Shown here piece after piece: positions 50,301-62,665 of a DNA stretch of 64,000 bases. Source of the stretch: Aplidium turbinatum (taxonomy: Eukaryota > Chordata > Ascidiacea > Aplousobranchia > Polyclinidae). Every line of letters begins with the position of its first letter. Position 1 is the first letter of the stretch. The notes under the pieces are model-generated. The model ran no database searches and had not been told where the DNA came from. It was given only the letters and a program-made list of their open reading frames with translations. The stretch spans positions 7,527,823-7,591,822 of the forward strand of contig OU964935.1 in NCBI GenBank assembly GCA_918807975.1. The letters run 5' to 3'. Position numbers and translations under genes: made by a program.

Positions 50301-53300
50301 TTTGCGTCATTTAATATTTGCCGAGCGTGATGATTTTCTCTGCATCGCTAGGATTGTTGCAAGGTGTACTCTTGGGATCCGGCTTGTGCAAGGCTGGATA
50401 CTGAGCTAGTCAAGTGGGGAAGACCATCGGACGTCACCATCTCTGCGGATCAGCTGGTTAGTCATGTTACGTTTTTCCTCTTTTCCTTCAATGTTAGCAT
50501 ATTTTTACTGCGGAAAAATCATTGCCGATTTAATATTACGTATTGTAAAAACGGTTTCTGCGATTGTCGAAGTAGAAATTTTAAACAGGTGTGTTTGCGC
50601 TGATTCAAACTGTGCAACAGCTCATGGCTGTACTTTCAAATTGACACTGATAAAGAGTCATCTGAAAGGGTTCTGTATGGCTCACATCACCAATCTTTTG
50701 GCGCTTCAATTTTATAGAGTGTTTCATTGATTTTCGACCTAATTCCCACCAGACATTTGGTGTATTTTGAGTTCTCTTTCATTCAAGGGAGGGCTTAAAT
50801 TCACAGTTTATCGGCCTACTTTTGTTTAATTTCAATAGATTCAATATTATAATTTCATAATTACAGTTCATGAGCTATTTCTACAGGCGCACAAACTATT
50901 GCACACGCTTTTTTGCCGTCTAATTAAATGTTGGCAGATGTTTTTGTGCAATCATCAGTTCAACACGTGCTAGAAATTTGCAGACGTAATCCATTGTTTT
51001 GTTCAATTGCTTCGGCATTGCCAATCGCTGGTCATCGACGCCGAATTTGAAAGCTGCGTAATCTTTAGAATGGTAGAACCTTTTCATACGAATTTGAAAT
51101 TGGTTTGAATTTTCTAGTTCAAATTGGTTTTAACCAGTGGTTCTAAAAGTTTTTTGGCACTTTGAAACAATTACATCCAACAGTACAATTTGAATTTTTC
51201 TTTCGAGTTGGTCACAAAATTAATTAGATAACCTAATTATTGTGCGACGCCCTGGAAGTTCGAGATTAATCACCAATGCATCGCAACGCGCAGTTTGAAA
51301 GCCACTGCTTTGTACACAAAGATGGATAATTCCAGCTGGCAGCAACAGCTGGATAGGTGCAGTTGCTATGCTGCGTCTTGCATGTAGGACTACGTAACAG
51401 CAATTGCTGTTGAAAACTCCAAGTTCAGGCAGGCTTATATGTTTTGGTGGTGTGGTTCGTAATGAAAAAAAGCTGATTAAATGGAATCTAATAGATTTTG
51501 TAAACCTTTGAGCAAGTCGTTACTAATCTTTATAACAAACAATCCGTGTGCGCTCGATGAGAATCGAACCGACCACCTTTTGAGTGTGAGCTCGACACTT
51601 ATACAATACATACTGTGGATAGTGTTATTCTCAAGCTGGTACCCAGTGTTGCAAAGACAAGACACAGCTTGCATTGCATTTTGAAAATTTTTGAAGAACC
51701 CTCAATTTAATCTTTTTTGTTGTTGACATCTTTTCCGCGCGTGTCTTTACAGTAAATTTTGTTTGTAAAGGTTGTTAATTAATCAATTATGAATGCTTTC
51801 GTTCAAGCAGTAATTTGTTTTTTATTCTATATCATTACTCACTTTTTGCGGGTTCTTGAATATACTTTGGGCATTCCGCAAAGACCCGATAAAAACAATT
51901 TCTAATCTCGGTTTTTTCGCACCGTACGGTGCATCATTTCTGACACTTTGTTCGTAGAGTTCAGGTTTCTACACTTCCAAAAAAAGCTGTTGCTTTTGTC
52001 GTATCTAGTCTTTACGCCCGGTAGTGCAAGATTTAGATGAGTGGACCGGAAGGCAAGAAAGCCAATGTTGCTGTCCGCCTCACATACAATTAAGTGTCCT
52101 GTCAAAGACACAGCGACATGCTCTTCAGCGGTGAAGAACTGGCGTCGTACCAGGGCTCTCACCTTTCGGCTTAGCAGCCCACAGCTGCTGTTGAACGTAT
52201 CGTGATAACGTATGACCTGTATTTGATTTCTTTAAAGTTTCCTTAAAAAATAAATACCATTTTGTCTGACCTACTGCAGCCTGCTAACAAGAACTTAATG
52301 GTTTTACAGATGGGCTGCTCTTTCAACCAAAACATTGTGTCTGTTCACATTATCGATACAAAGGTAAGTGCAGTCATTTTGACAGCATCAACTTGGAGTG
52401 AAATTGTTGTCTTAAAGCTTGTACACAATGAAGTGCTGCACAGTGCACATCTATGGCATGCATGTGTTGTAAATGATGTTCTTTGTTTGTTTTAGCAATT
52501 GCGCAAAACCTCAAATAGCAACGAAGACTCAACTTTTAAGGAAACTCCATCATCGAAATTGCTTCCCACCAAGTAAGTGATTAATTGCTCTTCATCTGCA
52601 TCATTAAAGTTCAAAGGTTAAAATTTTTACAACCGCCTTTCTTCAGTCTCTTGGATAAGCATCGAACTGTTATTTTCTAGAATGTGGACAAACCCTTAAA
52701 ATCGCTCAGGTTTGAAAAAATGTAGTAACGAAACTAGAGATGTACCGATACCAATATTTTGGCCGATACCGATCCCGATACCGATATCACTTTTTTAGGC
52801 CGATACCGATACTGATACCGATATTTTGGCCGATACTTTGGTGTTACAAAAAGAAGCAATTTTGGTATTTGCAAGGAATTATATCAAGGTTTTAGTAGGT
52901 TTTTGTAATTAAAGTCCGCCGCAATTGAGGACTGGGGTATAAGGGAAGAAACAAACATCATTATTTGGGTTTCTGAAAAGTGTTTGGGCAAACTCTCCAA
53001 ATAAGCTATCATAATTGATAACACTAGCCGACAAAAAAAAAAAAATTGTGGTGCCGAAGATTTTTCAGCTGTTTTCAGCTAATTTGTGGTCGCTGATTTC
53101 GAAAATGTAGTCAGTTTTTGTCCATCAGATCTAGTTTTCTAGTTACTGTGATTCCACTGCATGAGTGAACTTGTGCATAAGGGCTATTCCATGTCGATTC
53201 ACACAGTCAAGAAATTCAACCTTTCGACTTTCTTTAAATTTTACACACCTTTTTACTATTCTATATGATGAACACTTGCAAAATTTGAGTGAAATATATT

Positions 53301-56300
53301 GAGAAACACGAGAGTTATGAACCATTTATTTTGGGGGGGTCTGCTGAGGGGGCACAATTTTTTATTTTTGGCCATGTTTGAGGCCCTATTACTGCTAAAC
53401 TAAATTAGGTAACAACCCAATTTTTTTATAGGTGATAGTACTTCTGCCAAATATTGAAAAAACAACATCGTTCACTTTGTCACTCTAAAAGGTCAAAGGT
53501 CATAGACTCCCAAAGTTGGCCGTTTCCAGCTCTCGGTTAAAATTTTCCAAAATTTGAAAAGCTCACCAACACCCCATTTTTGATTGAGTTTGGCTGAAGT
53601 TTGGTGGAAGTGTTGTTTACAGGATTCTCTATGAACTGAAAAAATTTTAGTACAAAATATTAAATAGGTTGGGAGATATTTTATATGAAACATGGGTCAA
53701 AATGGAAAAAAAACTAAAAGTGGGGTCCTTTTAATATCCCGGTTACCCATGACCCCAGAGAAAATTTGCACTGAAATTTTATCCACATATTCACAAAGAT
53801 ATGACAAGTCCACCATGTAAAATTGATCCATGGTTCTCAATGTTTTATAGAAAGTATGCGTCAAAGTAAATCCAATTGTGACAACCCTTCAAAAACAGGA
53901 ATAGGAAGTTCTTCACTGTGTACAAGTGTGTAGCACTGGCCTGATTGCTGAAGCTAGGTTTGGATATTGCAAGAAAGTCCTATTTCTCCTGTTTATGCCT
54001 TTTGTGTTTACTGCACAAAAACAGCAGTCGCTATTATGATATTTTGGCTCATGCCACACCATTAGACTTCTTTTGTTTCGTTCATTGACGTAAATGTTCT
54101 TTCAAAGTTTTGCAAACAATGTGGAGAGCCCAAGACTTATCTTGATCCCCAACTTCACTTTACAGTAGGAAAGTAAAGGTGTGGAGTCTGGAGGTGTTGT
54201 GTGTCCACGCCTTTACTACTTTTTACTTTAAAGTTTTCTTGCTTTACTGTAAAGTGAAGTTGGAGATCAAGATAAGTCTTGGGCTCCCCACATTGTTTGC
54301 AAAACTTTGAAAGAACATTTACGTCAATGGACGAAACAAAAGAAGTCTAATGGTGTGGCATGAGCCAAAATATCATAATAGCGACTGGTGTTTTTGTGCA
54401 GTAAACACAAAAGGCATAAACAGGAGAAATAGGACTTTCTTGCAATATCCAAACCTAGCTTCAGTGGGTAGTCTTGTGGGTACCTTACCCAGTGGGTAGT
54501 CTTGGCCTGGTGTTATACTCTGCTGAGAGTAAAAAAGAAACACAAATAATAAATATTGGAGAAATTGAATCTCCTTCACAACTTAAGAATCGAACAATGC
54601 AAAACTGCTGAAACAAAACGTTTTGTTTGAGTGAAAGAATCACTGTAAGCAAACAATGCCAAAAGGTGCGCGCATGAAGTCATGGGAGTGTGAGGTATCA
54701 AAAATTTGAATAGGTTGTTATTTTTCTCCATCAATGTGACGTTAGTTACTACTTTAAAAAATCTATATATATCTTTTCTTCTGCAGAAAATCCATAGCAA
54801 ACACCTTTTTTTTACATGTTAAGTATCGGCCAAATTTTGCCGATACCGATGCCGATACCGATACTCAAAAAATGGCCGATATCACCGATACCGATGCCGA
54901 TACCGATATATCGGTACATCTCTAAACGAAACATAACATCACCGAACAAATTCAGCTGTTAACCCCGTCAACAAGATCCTGTTTTCTAATTTTTGTTTCT
55001 ATCTGATTTTTAAATATTTTCCAACAGTCATTCACGTGCTAATGTCAGTGTACGCCCTCATACCTCCACCGGGACGCCCATCAACTTGGCGCCTGTCTTT
55101 CCCAAGGTAACATTTGCTTTAGTATAGAAGGTTGTAATTGGTGACATGTGATATCCACAACGTACTACGTCATCATCATCCATTCGGGACAACTTCATAA
55201 TTGCGTTTAAACTGTCGATATTTGGATTTTTACGTTGGAAAGGAGTTCGAATGCATCCTGCATGGTTCTTCGGTTGTCGATTGTCCGGACAGTCTCCTTC
55301 TCACAAACTGTCCCCTTTCGTTGAAGTACTTTGTAACTTACTGCATGTAATGTTAAAACAGTGAAAAAAAGTTCGTTTCTTAAATCTAATTGTGCTTTCT
55401 TGCATTCCTTCTTCTCTTGAAACACAACTCGCTGGTAAAATCCGTTGTTTTACATTGGCTCAACGTCACATTAAACAAGTGTGTCGTCGAACCATTGTAA
55501 AAATCCCAGGTGTTTGCCTGCACCGAGTTTCCCTGTTCAACGCAACTTTATTGACGAAATGTTTAGTTTGTCAACCGCTTCGATTGTTCGATCTGTGTTA
55601 AAAATCATGTGTTTCACAGGAAATTCAATGTAACAACAACAATTCACAAGCTCCTTTCAAACATCTTGACCCTGCCGAAGAAGCGAAAGTATTTAAACCA
55701 ACGTCAACGTTGCGTAAGTTAATATCATTCCTCGAAAATGTCAAGCAAGAAGTAACATTTAACCCGTAAAAAATGTAGTTAGTAAAGGGACATTGAATTT
55801 TACATTTAATTTTTGATAAATTCCCTTTCCACGTTTCAATATTTGCAGCGATTCCTTACCAGTCTCTATCACATTTGCAGAAAGATCTCCCGCGAAGGAG
55901 AAAGAGGATAACGACTCATCAGGTAATTGTTGACCCGAGATTTCGTGTCTTTCCTGAAGTGTATTGACTTAAAAAATGGCAACTCAGCTGCCACATAAAT
56001 TGCTGCCAAATACAAAGTGTTTTTCTTGTACTATGCTGTTAAGCGGCACCGCAAGACTGACCATTGGAGCTGACCCAGGTGGCAATCTACTTAGTGTTTC
56101 TGTATCTGGTAGGTCTTGGTTCGATTCTACCGTGGATCATATAAAACACTTTTGAAATAGAACCGATTGCGTTCTGCCTTGGGTGACGCAGAGAGACTAA
56201 GTCGCGTCGTAAATATAATAAAACAATTAAAATGTGCAACCCTTAAAAAAACTTTAGCCATTGTAGAGCGACATCGTTTTAATATTGGAAAATAAAAATT

Positions 56301-58740
56301 CCATTTCGGAAACGTTTTTGGTGCCACTGCATTGCATCGAATGTTACCACTCATTACGTCCATGCATTGCTAGACTCAAAGCAAAAGAAGGAAGAAGCAA
56401 AGGAACAAGTTCTTTCACAACCAGCGCCCAAAGTTGTCAAATCAACACCCGAGCTTCGTGCGAAACCCCTCGCTAAAGATCAACCCTTAGTTCATCCCAT
56501 TTCAACCCCTGCCAACGAACGACCTAACAAAGAACCGAACACTCGAACTCCCAGGGCTGGCCCCAAACCACCTGTGGTAAAATTAACAGAAGAATTTGCT
56601 TCAATGAACGTCAAAGTATTCCCAGAGAAGGGAAATGAAAGAGTCGGTGGTGCCTTGAACTGTTTCGATTCAAATCAAATCCCAACCCGAGATGAAAACA
56701 TCCCAGAGAAGCCTGGTGTTTTAGAAAGCAACACTCCTACTCAACCATCACCTCCGCTTGAAAAGGTACGTAAAGTAAATTTTTCTTTTTCGGTATTCTC
56801 TAATGTTATTGTTGCAGAAAAACATCGATTTATTTGCATTGATTTTACGCACTCGCATGCTCTGGACGCCTCTGGTGAGCACAAGTAGAAAAAGTAAAAA
56901 CAATGAAAAAGGAGCATTTATCAGCTGCACGACCCGCAATCATAAAGGCATTTTGATTCTATGATTTCGTTCATTTCATGTACTGTATTTCAGCAAACTG
57001 ACGCACAAGTGAAGCCTGCCTTCGGTATGTCAAGTGTTGTGCCCAACGTAAGAGAAGATCCCATCGGTTTAGACATGAACGCCTTCCTGCCGGTGAGTTT
57101 GTCATTCCGTTCCTCTACTTGTCACTGCGTTAGCTTCATTCTATCATCAAGCCTGCTATTTCACACTTCCAAACTAAAACAGAAATCTACGTTGTTGTAT
57201 AATGTGCGTCTTGAGTTTCCGCTGAGAGATCTGTTTTTTTTTTTGTCTAGGCCAAACGAGACAGCGGCCCTTCGGTGGGTGGCTTAAAGACCGACATGGA
57301 AGCGATATCTAACATGAGAAAGGGTCTCGATTCCATGAGAATTGTTCTCACAAATCGCCACAAGAACCTGGAGATTGTACGAGCCTTGTGGACCAGTGGT
57401 GATGTGATGGTAATGGAATTTTCTGATCTATAGCACTTATGCGAAAACTACAGTTATTAGTTGTAGGCTGCGGTTTTTACAATATTTATTTTAAACCTTG
57501 TCGATCTGTAGACATTTACAATTCTTTTAGCTAGCCTATAATGTTTCTGAATATTTGCTCAATCCCCATTTCAGACTTCAATAAACTCCGCCGTGAAAAT
57601 GGAAGACCAAGCCTTGATGGTTGACCTGTTGAACGTATTGACTCTCAAGCCGTAAGTATTGTCTTGTTTGCCATCAGCATGGCCTGCGGTTCCTAACTTG
57701 GTCCATGGCATGACAACATAGTTTTCAACCATTTTGAAATGTTTTTTTTGTAAGTTCGAAGTCGTCGGATGTTGTGCACCACCTGTGCCTGATTACAACA
57801 GAGCAGATATTTTTGGTCACTAACCTCTTACAAAGAATCACTATCAAACCTGTAGACCAGGTCTGGAAATCAGTGCTCCGTTTTGAAACCAGCTTTGCAA
57901 TAATGATATTGCAAATAAACATTCTTTATTTTCGCAAGCAGATTTTGTGTATATATTATATATATATATTTTTTTTTTCTGAGTGTAATAGAAAGAATTA
58001 TCTAAAGTTTTATGTGATCAATCTCCAGGTCATTGTGGAGCCTCGACCTGTGCATTGTCATGCTACCGCAAATCAAATCTCTTATCACCAGTAAATACGA
58101 AACGTGAGTAGACTACTCTTTAGATTCTGTTAGTTCAAAACCAATCCTACCCGTTTAACGGATAGAACGTCAGCTCCTGGTCGTCGACGAGGGTTCGATT
58201 CCCCTCTCAGGTTGTGAATTTTATTGCTAACCAAGGAACAGAATTTTATTGCTAACCAATGGTTTCACCAGGCAGGAGAACTCCGAAGACTGAGTTTGTT
58301 ACATTCGTTTAACTTTTTAAGGTACATCAGTGTCGGTTGCAACGCACTGAAGTTGGTTTTGAAGAACTTCGCTCAGGTGATTCGATCAAACCTTAAACCT
58401 CCTCCAAGTGCGGTCGATATTTCAAGAGAGGAAAGGTAATTTGCAATCAATTAGTCTCTGATTTGATTTTACACTGACTTTGAAAATTTGGGGCTGGAGA
58501 TTTTGCTAATTAAATCTGTTTCCCAATGGCTGTAATGTTTCAGCTAAAGATTAATCTTTAAATAAGTATTTTTTTTAATCGCAAATCGTCATACTTTGAC
58601 TCAGGCATAAAAAATGCAAGAATTGCTACGTCGAGCTCAACCAAATCAAATCTGTTTTGGAATCAAAGCAACAAACATCCGGGAAGGTTGGAAGTCAGTT
58701 CCGGGAGCTTAAAATCCTCATCAGCACCGTAGAAGAATGA
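47327..58740 (+). CDS. KATNB1: KATNB1, katanin p80 WD40 regulatory subunit B1
   Basis: Twenty coding exons: 47327-47354, 47710-47840, 48145-48262, 48656-48798, 49075-49158, 49432-49547, 49759-49879, 50352-50456, 52310-52363, 52496-52572, 55028-55106, 55620-55713, 55881-55922, 56374-56765, 56994-57092, 57251-57409, 57575-57651, 58029-58103, 58322-58435, 58605-58740. They total 2244 nt and 747 residues (human 655). p80 targets and regulates the p60 AAA ATPase that severs microtubules at centrosomes and spindle poles. Residues about 10-300 form the WD40 propeller ([40 protein letters not shown]). Residues 301-560 are a low-complexity, proline- and lysine-rich linker. Residues about 565-745 are the con80 domain that binds p60 ([69 protein letters not shown]). 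Exon 9 could alternatively start at 52280 (ten in-frame codons more). Confidence 0.97.
51135..51307. mobile_element. Possible hAT miniature element in KATNB1 intron 8
   Basis: CAGTGGTTCTAAAAGTTTTT at the left and AGTTTGAAAGCCACTG at the right form an imperfect inverted repeat of the CAGTGGTTC hAT type. The flanks (GTTTTAAC, CTTTGTAC) match only partly, so the insertion is old or the boundaries are slightly off. Confidence 0.5.
52735..54924. mobile_element. hAT-type element with TAGAGATGTACCGATA ends, in KATNB1 intron 10
   Basis: Ends TAGAGATGTACCGATA and TATCGGTACATCTCTA are perfect inverted repeats with an exact 8-bp duplication AACGAAAC (52727-52734, 54925-54932). Both subterminal regions are packed with CCGATACCGATA words. 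The interior lacks a transposase and contains the large palindrome at 53949-54463 plus a foreign-looking stretch from about 53186 (GGGCTATTCCATGTCG onward). The exact duplication suggests a recent arrival in the host gene. Confidence 0.9.
53949..54463. repeat. Large palindrome, two 219-bp arms
   Basis: The left arm (53949-54167, starting TGAAGCTAGGTTTGGATATT) and right arm (54245-54463, ending AATATCCAAACCTAGCTTCA) are near-identical inverted copies with only a few differences. The 77-bp spacer contains a smaller inverted pair (AGTAAAGGTGTGGA / TCCACGCCTTTACT). Outside the right arm a short tandem CAGTGGGTAGTCTTG occurs twice (54463-54503). Transcribed as part of the KATNB1 intron it would fold into a long hairpin. 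No protein similarity seen. Confidence 0.88.
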
Positions 58741-60088
58741 AAATCCGGGACGAGATTGTCGAAACACCTCATTCCTCGGTCTGTTGGTAGTTTTGACAAA
58801 TCGTTTGATGTTGGAGAGCTAACTGTTGTCGGGTACCGCGCAGCAAAAAGTTCATTTGTTGGAACATCTTTCTCCATTCGTTGCACAATATTTATGCAGT
58901 CCCAACGCGAAAGATACCCTGGTCATTTCAAATAGAGAAATTCTGCTATTTAATTCAGTGTGAAAACCCTATCCGTGCTCTTTTATGGTGGTTACTCTGT
59001 ACAATTGTACATTGTAAAGGTTTCTCAAAACCCCATCCAATTTCTGTGGTGCTACTATGTGACCATAATCAGCCTAATTTTTTTATCAACTCTGTGTTGC
59101 GATTGCACTTGTCTGCATAGTGCTATTCTTTGTGTCAGTCAAACGTTGATTGTACTCAGAGCTGCTAACTGCGCTTGCATTTGAGCAATAGCAGCAATCC
59201 ACTGGAGTGTTGATTGATACAGTGTCTGTGCTTGTGGCACTTCATACACTCCATTTTTGTAGGAAATCGTATACATCATAAACTGTGAAATGTTTTTCTA
59301 TTAAAAGTGCTATATGGCGAGTAGTGGTGCGTTGCTTGCAGGTTCAGGTTACACATTACGACTAGCGGTTTTTATTAACAAAAACACAAGCACAGTAGAT
59401 TGCACACGTCTCGAATATTAATATAAGGTGCTGTTAAAATGTTATAACCCTCTTCCGGTGATGCTTGTCAGAAACATACTGCAGACTGACAACATTATTA
59501 CCTAAAATTAAAAGATTAAAAAAGCAAGAAAATGGCGCTATGACCTCTCAACAGCATGTAAGAAAATTTCACATAGAACTTGCAACAAATAAATTCCACG
59601 GCATAATTGTTTCATTTTGAAAGCACAGAAAAAAATTGAAACACAAACATTTACCAACAACGTCTCTTGTTGCCGACGAGTGATTTTTAAGATCAGTGGT
59701 ATAGGAGACGCAAGCTACTACCGCTGCGAGCGGCGGGATTTTCGCCACAATGAAAGAAGCAAACGTGCTACAAACGGCCACAGAACAATGAAAAGTGTTG
59801 ATCGTGGACTGAGATCTTCAAGAAGCCTCCATGACGTATCTTTGCTGGCGTTTCTGTGCATGCAGCAATGTTGGCAGTGCTGGATGTCCTAAATAAATGC
59901 GTGTTCTTCGTAATATAGCGAGCAGTGTATTCGGGTTCAATACGTACAGGACAGTTGCGGTGGAATTTTAGCACGTTGTACTTAAGCGAGCGGTGCTGCG
60001 ACCATAAACTATTACACAGCCTACTGTAGAGTTACAGCTGGTGCTTCCTATCGGGTATACTCGATATCTTTGCTTTACTGCAGTAAAC
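58741..60088. other. Downstream of KATNB1, no gene recognised
   Basis: The KATNB1 3' UTR should begin here. I see no close AATAAA; the nearest variant is ATTAAA at about 59299. Open frames at 58881-59120 and 59617-59892 show no recognisable domain. Confidence 0.55.
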
Positions 60089-60256
60089 TGGTTCGACTCT
60101 CGGGGTGTGCGCTTGAGCAACGCATTCTAAGCACTGCTCTACATTCAGCGGCACCTTTTAAATGGAATAATTTCCTGGCAACAACACTTCAACAATCGGA
60201 AACTTCACTCTGTCAATCTCGGTAACCGATCCTGCGTCAAAAACCTCTATAAGTAT

Positions 60257-62665
60257 TAGGGTGTTTCATTTTTTCACCACTTTTGAAATTCAAAATGCCT
60301 GGGGTCCCATCTGGTGGTATTTGGGGAAAAAAGTTTACACCCCAATTTTTTTTCAATTATGACGTCATATTGAGGTGGTCCACGAGGTTTGAAATTTTTG
60401 GGCCTCAAAATCTCGAAATTTGGGCGTATCTCCGGAACCACACATCATAGATCGACAAAATTAGTATCAAAATGCGCAGAAGGGTCGGTTTCCTATACCT
60501 GATGTAGAGAATATTAAGGTCTATCTGCTTGAGAAAAAAAGTTATTTCAAAAAATCTGATTTTCGGTCTATTTTCTCCTGATGAACAGAGATCAGGTGAT
60601 CAAGATAATAAGTTTTTCTGTATTTTTCCACTCTTGGAAGCTGTTATTGCGTAGTAATAGTTGGTGTTAAGGTTTCAGTACTGGGCTTGTCTAGTCTTGC
60701 TATCTGGTTAAGCAAAGCCCCATCTTGCATTGCTCCGGGTCCCTTCTTGGCGCCGTCCACAAAAGAAATGACGTGGGAAAGATATATTTCGTTTATGTGG
60801 GACATACATTTAAGGGTATGAATATCATGACCAACTTCATCATTATAATAATTGACCAGTCGAGTATTGACTCCGGACTTTTTTCCTGTATTGAGAGCAG
60901 TCGTATCAGCCATGACTGAATATACTTGGGATAGGTGAACTCTGCAAGCCTCCTGGATGATGGTGTCAAAAATCAGTGCTGCAGTGACCGACACAATTTT
61001 GGGAAAATATTTAACAGCAAGCACACTTTCGTGCTTCATGCCATTATCATCAACAAGTTGACCCAAGAAAACGTATCGATCTATTTTATCGACAACGCGC
61101 CCATCATAACATAACTGCATGGCAGAAGCTGAGTTGAGAAGGTTCTCACTTTCCATCAGAGATTTTTCTCTTGTTTTTTGTCGTTGGCGGTATACTGTCG
61201 AAGGTGCTGCAGCTATTTGATCTTTTCCAAGAACCGACCTCATAAGATCTGACTGTTGGCGTACCGAAGTCATCCTACGATCAGCAAGTAAACAACTTCT
61301 ATCATTTATTGAAAAAGAATGTACTTTCTTGTACACTTTTCCCCCAATAGCTGGTTTCAGAGGCTCGTATTCCCTATCATCTTCCTAATTCATATCCCCA
61401 TCAGAGTCGCTTTCGCTACTGTGTAGACATCTAACTGCTTCATTTCTTTTTCTTTGTTTCGAACATAGTAATGCCGATGCTTTGGCAGATTGTATGCCAG
61501 AAGTGCTCGGTTGTTCAACTTCACTGCTCGTTTCCCACCTCCTTTTATGATTTTCCCGTTCTAAAGCCTTTTCTACATGGTTGACATCTACGCCACTGAT
61601 AAGCATTTTTCAATCTTTTTGCTGATCTTTCAAGAAAGCGATTTCTTTCTCCTGGACTCGGTTTTCGAGTTCACAGGTGCAAGAGAGTTTCTTTTGAAAA
61701 ACAACCAGATTTTCGGAGATCGAACACTTCACTTACATGCACATACATCGAACAAGTTCTGTAACCATTCTTGATTAACCTCATTACCTCTGCGTTTCAT
61801 TTCTTTTTTTCTTGCTGCATTGTACTTCTCTATCACGTCTTTTAACTTGGCTTCAATTCTCTGTTTGCTAAGCACTGGAAGACCAGTTTTGTTCCATATG
61901 CCAACTACATCTTTCAGCAGTTCATCTTTCAAATCTTTGAAATAGAGTACCGTATTTTCTTCAAAAACTTGGGATTAGTTTCGGCTACCGTACTCTCTTC
62001 CTCAAGTAAAAATAGTGATGATTATATCTGAATTAAGGGGAAGCACATTTTTCTCCGATTCCTTGAAGTTTTGCATCGACTTACTAATACTTGGCCTTAA
62101 TGCCATAATGACACTTAATCAAAATCTAAAGCAGGTGAGCATACATACCTCTTCCTCAACGGTTACATTATAATATCCTCGACGAGGAATAGCCATCATC
62201 ATCATTATAATAGCATTACCTTCAATTATTACCCTTTCGTCTCTTGCAAAACGAACAAGGACTATTATTACGCAATAGCAGCTTCCAAGAGTGGAAAAAT
62301 ACAGAAAAACTTATTATCTTGATCACCTGATCTCTGTTCATCAGGAGAAAATAGACCGAAAATCAAATTTTTTGAAATAACTTTTTTTCTCAAGCAGATA
62401 GACCTTAATATTCTCTACATCAGGTATAGGAAACCGACCCTTCTGCGCATTTTGATACTAATTTTGTCGATCTATGATGTGTGGTTCCGGAGATACGCCC
62501 AAATTTCGAGATTTTGAGGCCCAAAAATTTCAAACCTCGTGGACCACCTCAATATGACGTCATAATTGAAAAAAATTTGGGGTGTAAACTTTTTTCCCCA
62601 AATACCACCAGATGGGACCCCAGGCATTTTGAATTTCAAAAATGGTGAAAAAATGAAACACCCTA
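60257..62665 (-). mobile_element. Long-inverted-repeat transposon, TAGGGTGTTTCATTTTTTC ends
   Basis: Arms of about 404 bp (60257-60660 and 62262-62665) are almost identical inverted copies, starting TAGGGTGTTTCATTTTTTC. The 8-bp duplication ATAAGTAT is exact (60249-60256, 62666-62673). Between the arms a minus-strand transposase-like gene is present in pieces (60644-61932). Highly similar arms and an exact duplication indicate a young insertion. With the elements at 43690 and 36141 it shares TAGGG...CCCTA ends and long arms. No formal superfamily can be assigned with confidence; hAT-like is the best guess. Confidence 0.9.
60644..61932 (-). pseudogene. Transposase-like gene of the TAGGG element, partly degraded
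   Basis: The N-terminal piece (61729-61932) reads ELLKDVVGIWNKTGLPVLSK and ends QEWLQNLFDVCACK. The middle piece (61385-61606) reads MLISGVDVNHVEKALERE; between them one frame gives CTCELENRVQEKEIAFLKDQ before a stop (about 61603). The long C-terminal piece (60644-61336, 230 codons) contains VMADTTALNTGKKSGVNTRL, GHDIHTLKCMSHINEIYLSH and DGAKKGPGAM. The D-T-T-A-x-N-T-G and C-x-x-H-x-x-E-I/L blocks resemble the catalytic core of hAT-like DDE transposases. The frame ends inside the left arm, so the C-terminal domain seen in the 43690 element is absent. It is inactive because of the stops between pieces and the missing C-terminus. Confidence 0.72.

Noticed and set aside
51540-51600. Antisense tRNA-like sequence in KATNB1 intron 8
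   Set aside because: A B-box-like GGTTCGATTC is present on the minus strand, but acceptor and D arms are not.
55849-55922. Longer KATNB1 exon 13 using the acceptor at 55848
   Set aside because: It would add 32 nt, shift the frame and put exon 14 into a frame with an early stop. The acceptor ending at 55880 keeps the frame.
56070-56140. tRNA-like sequence in KATNB1 intron 13
   Set aside because: Only the B-box-like TGGTTCGATTC is convincing; no cloverleaf can be drawn.
57774-58094. 106-codon plus-strand frame inside KATNB1
   Set aside because: It spans intron 17 and overlaps exon 18 in another frame; the true exon 18 (58029-58103) encodes the conserved SLWSLDLC block.
58150-58213. Possible tRNA gene in KATNB1 intron 18
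   Set aside because: A B-box-like GGTTCGATTCC is present, but the T-stem has a mismatch and neither the anticodon stem nor the acceptor stem pairs well; at most a tRNA-derived relic.
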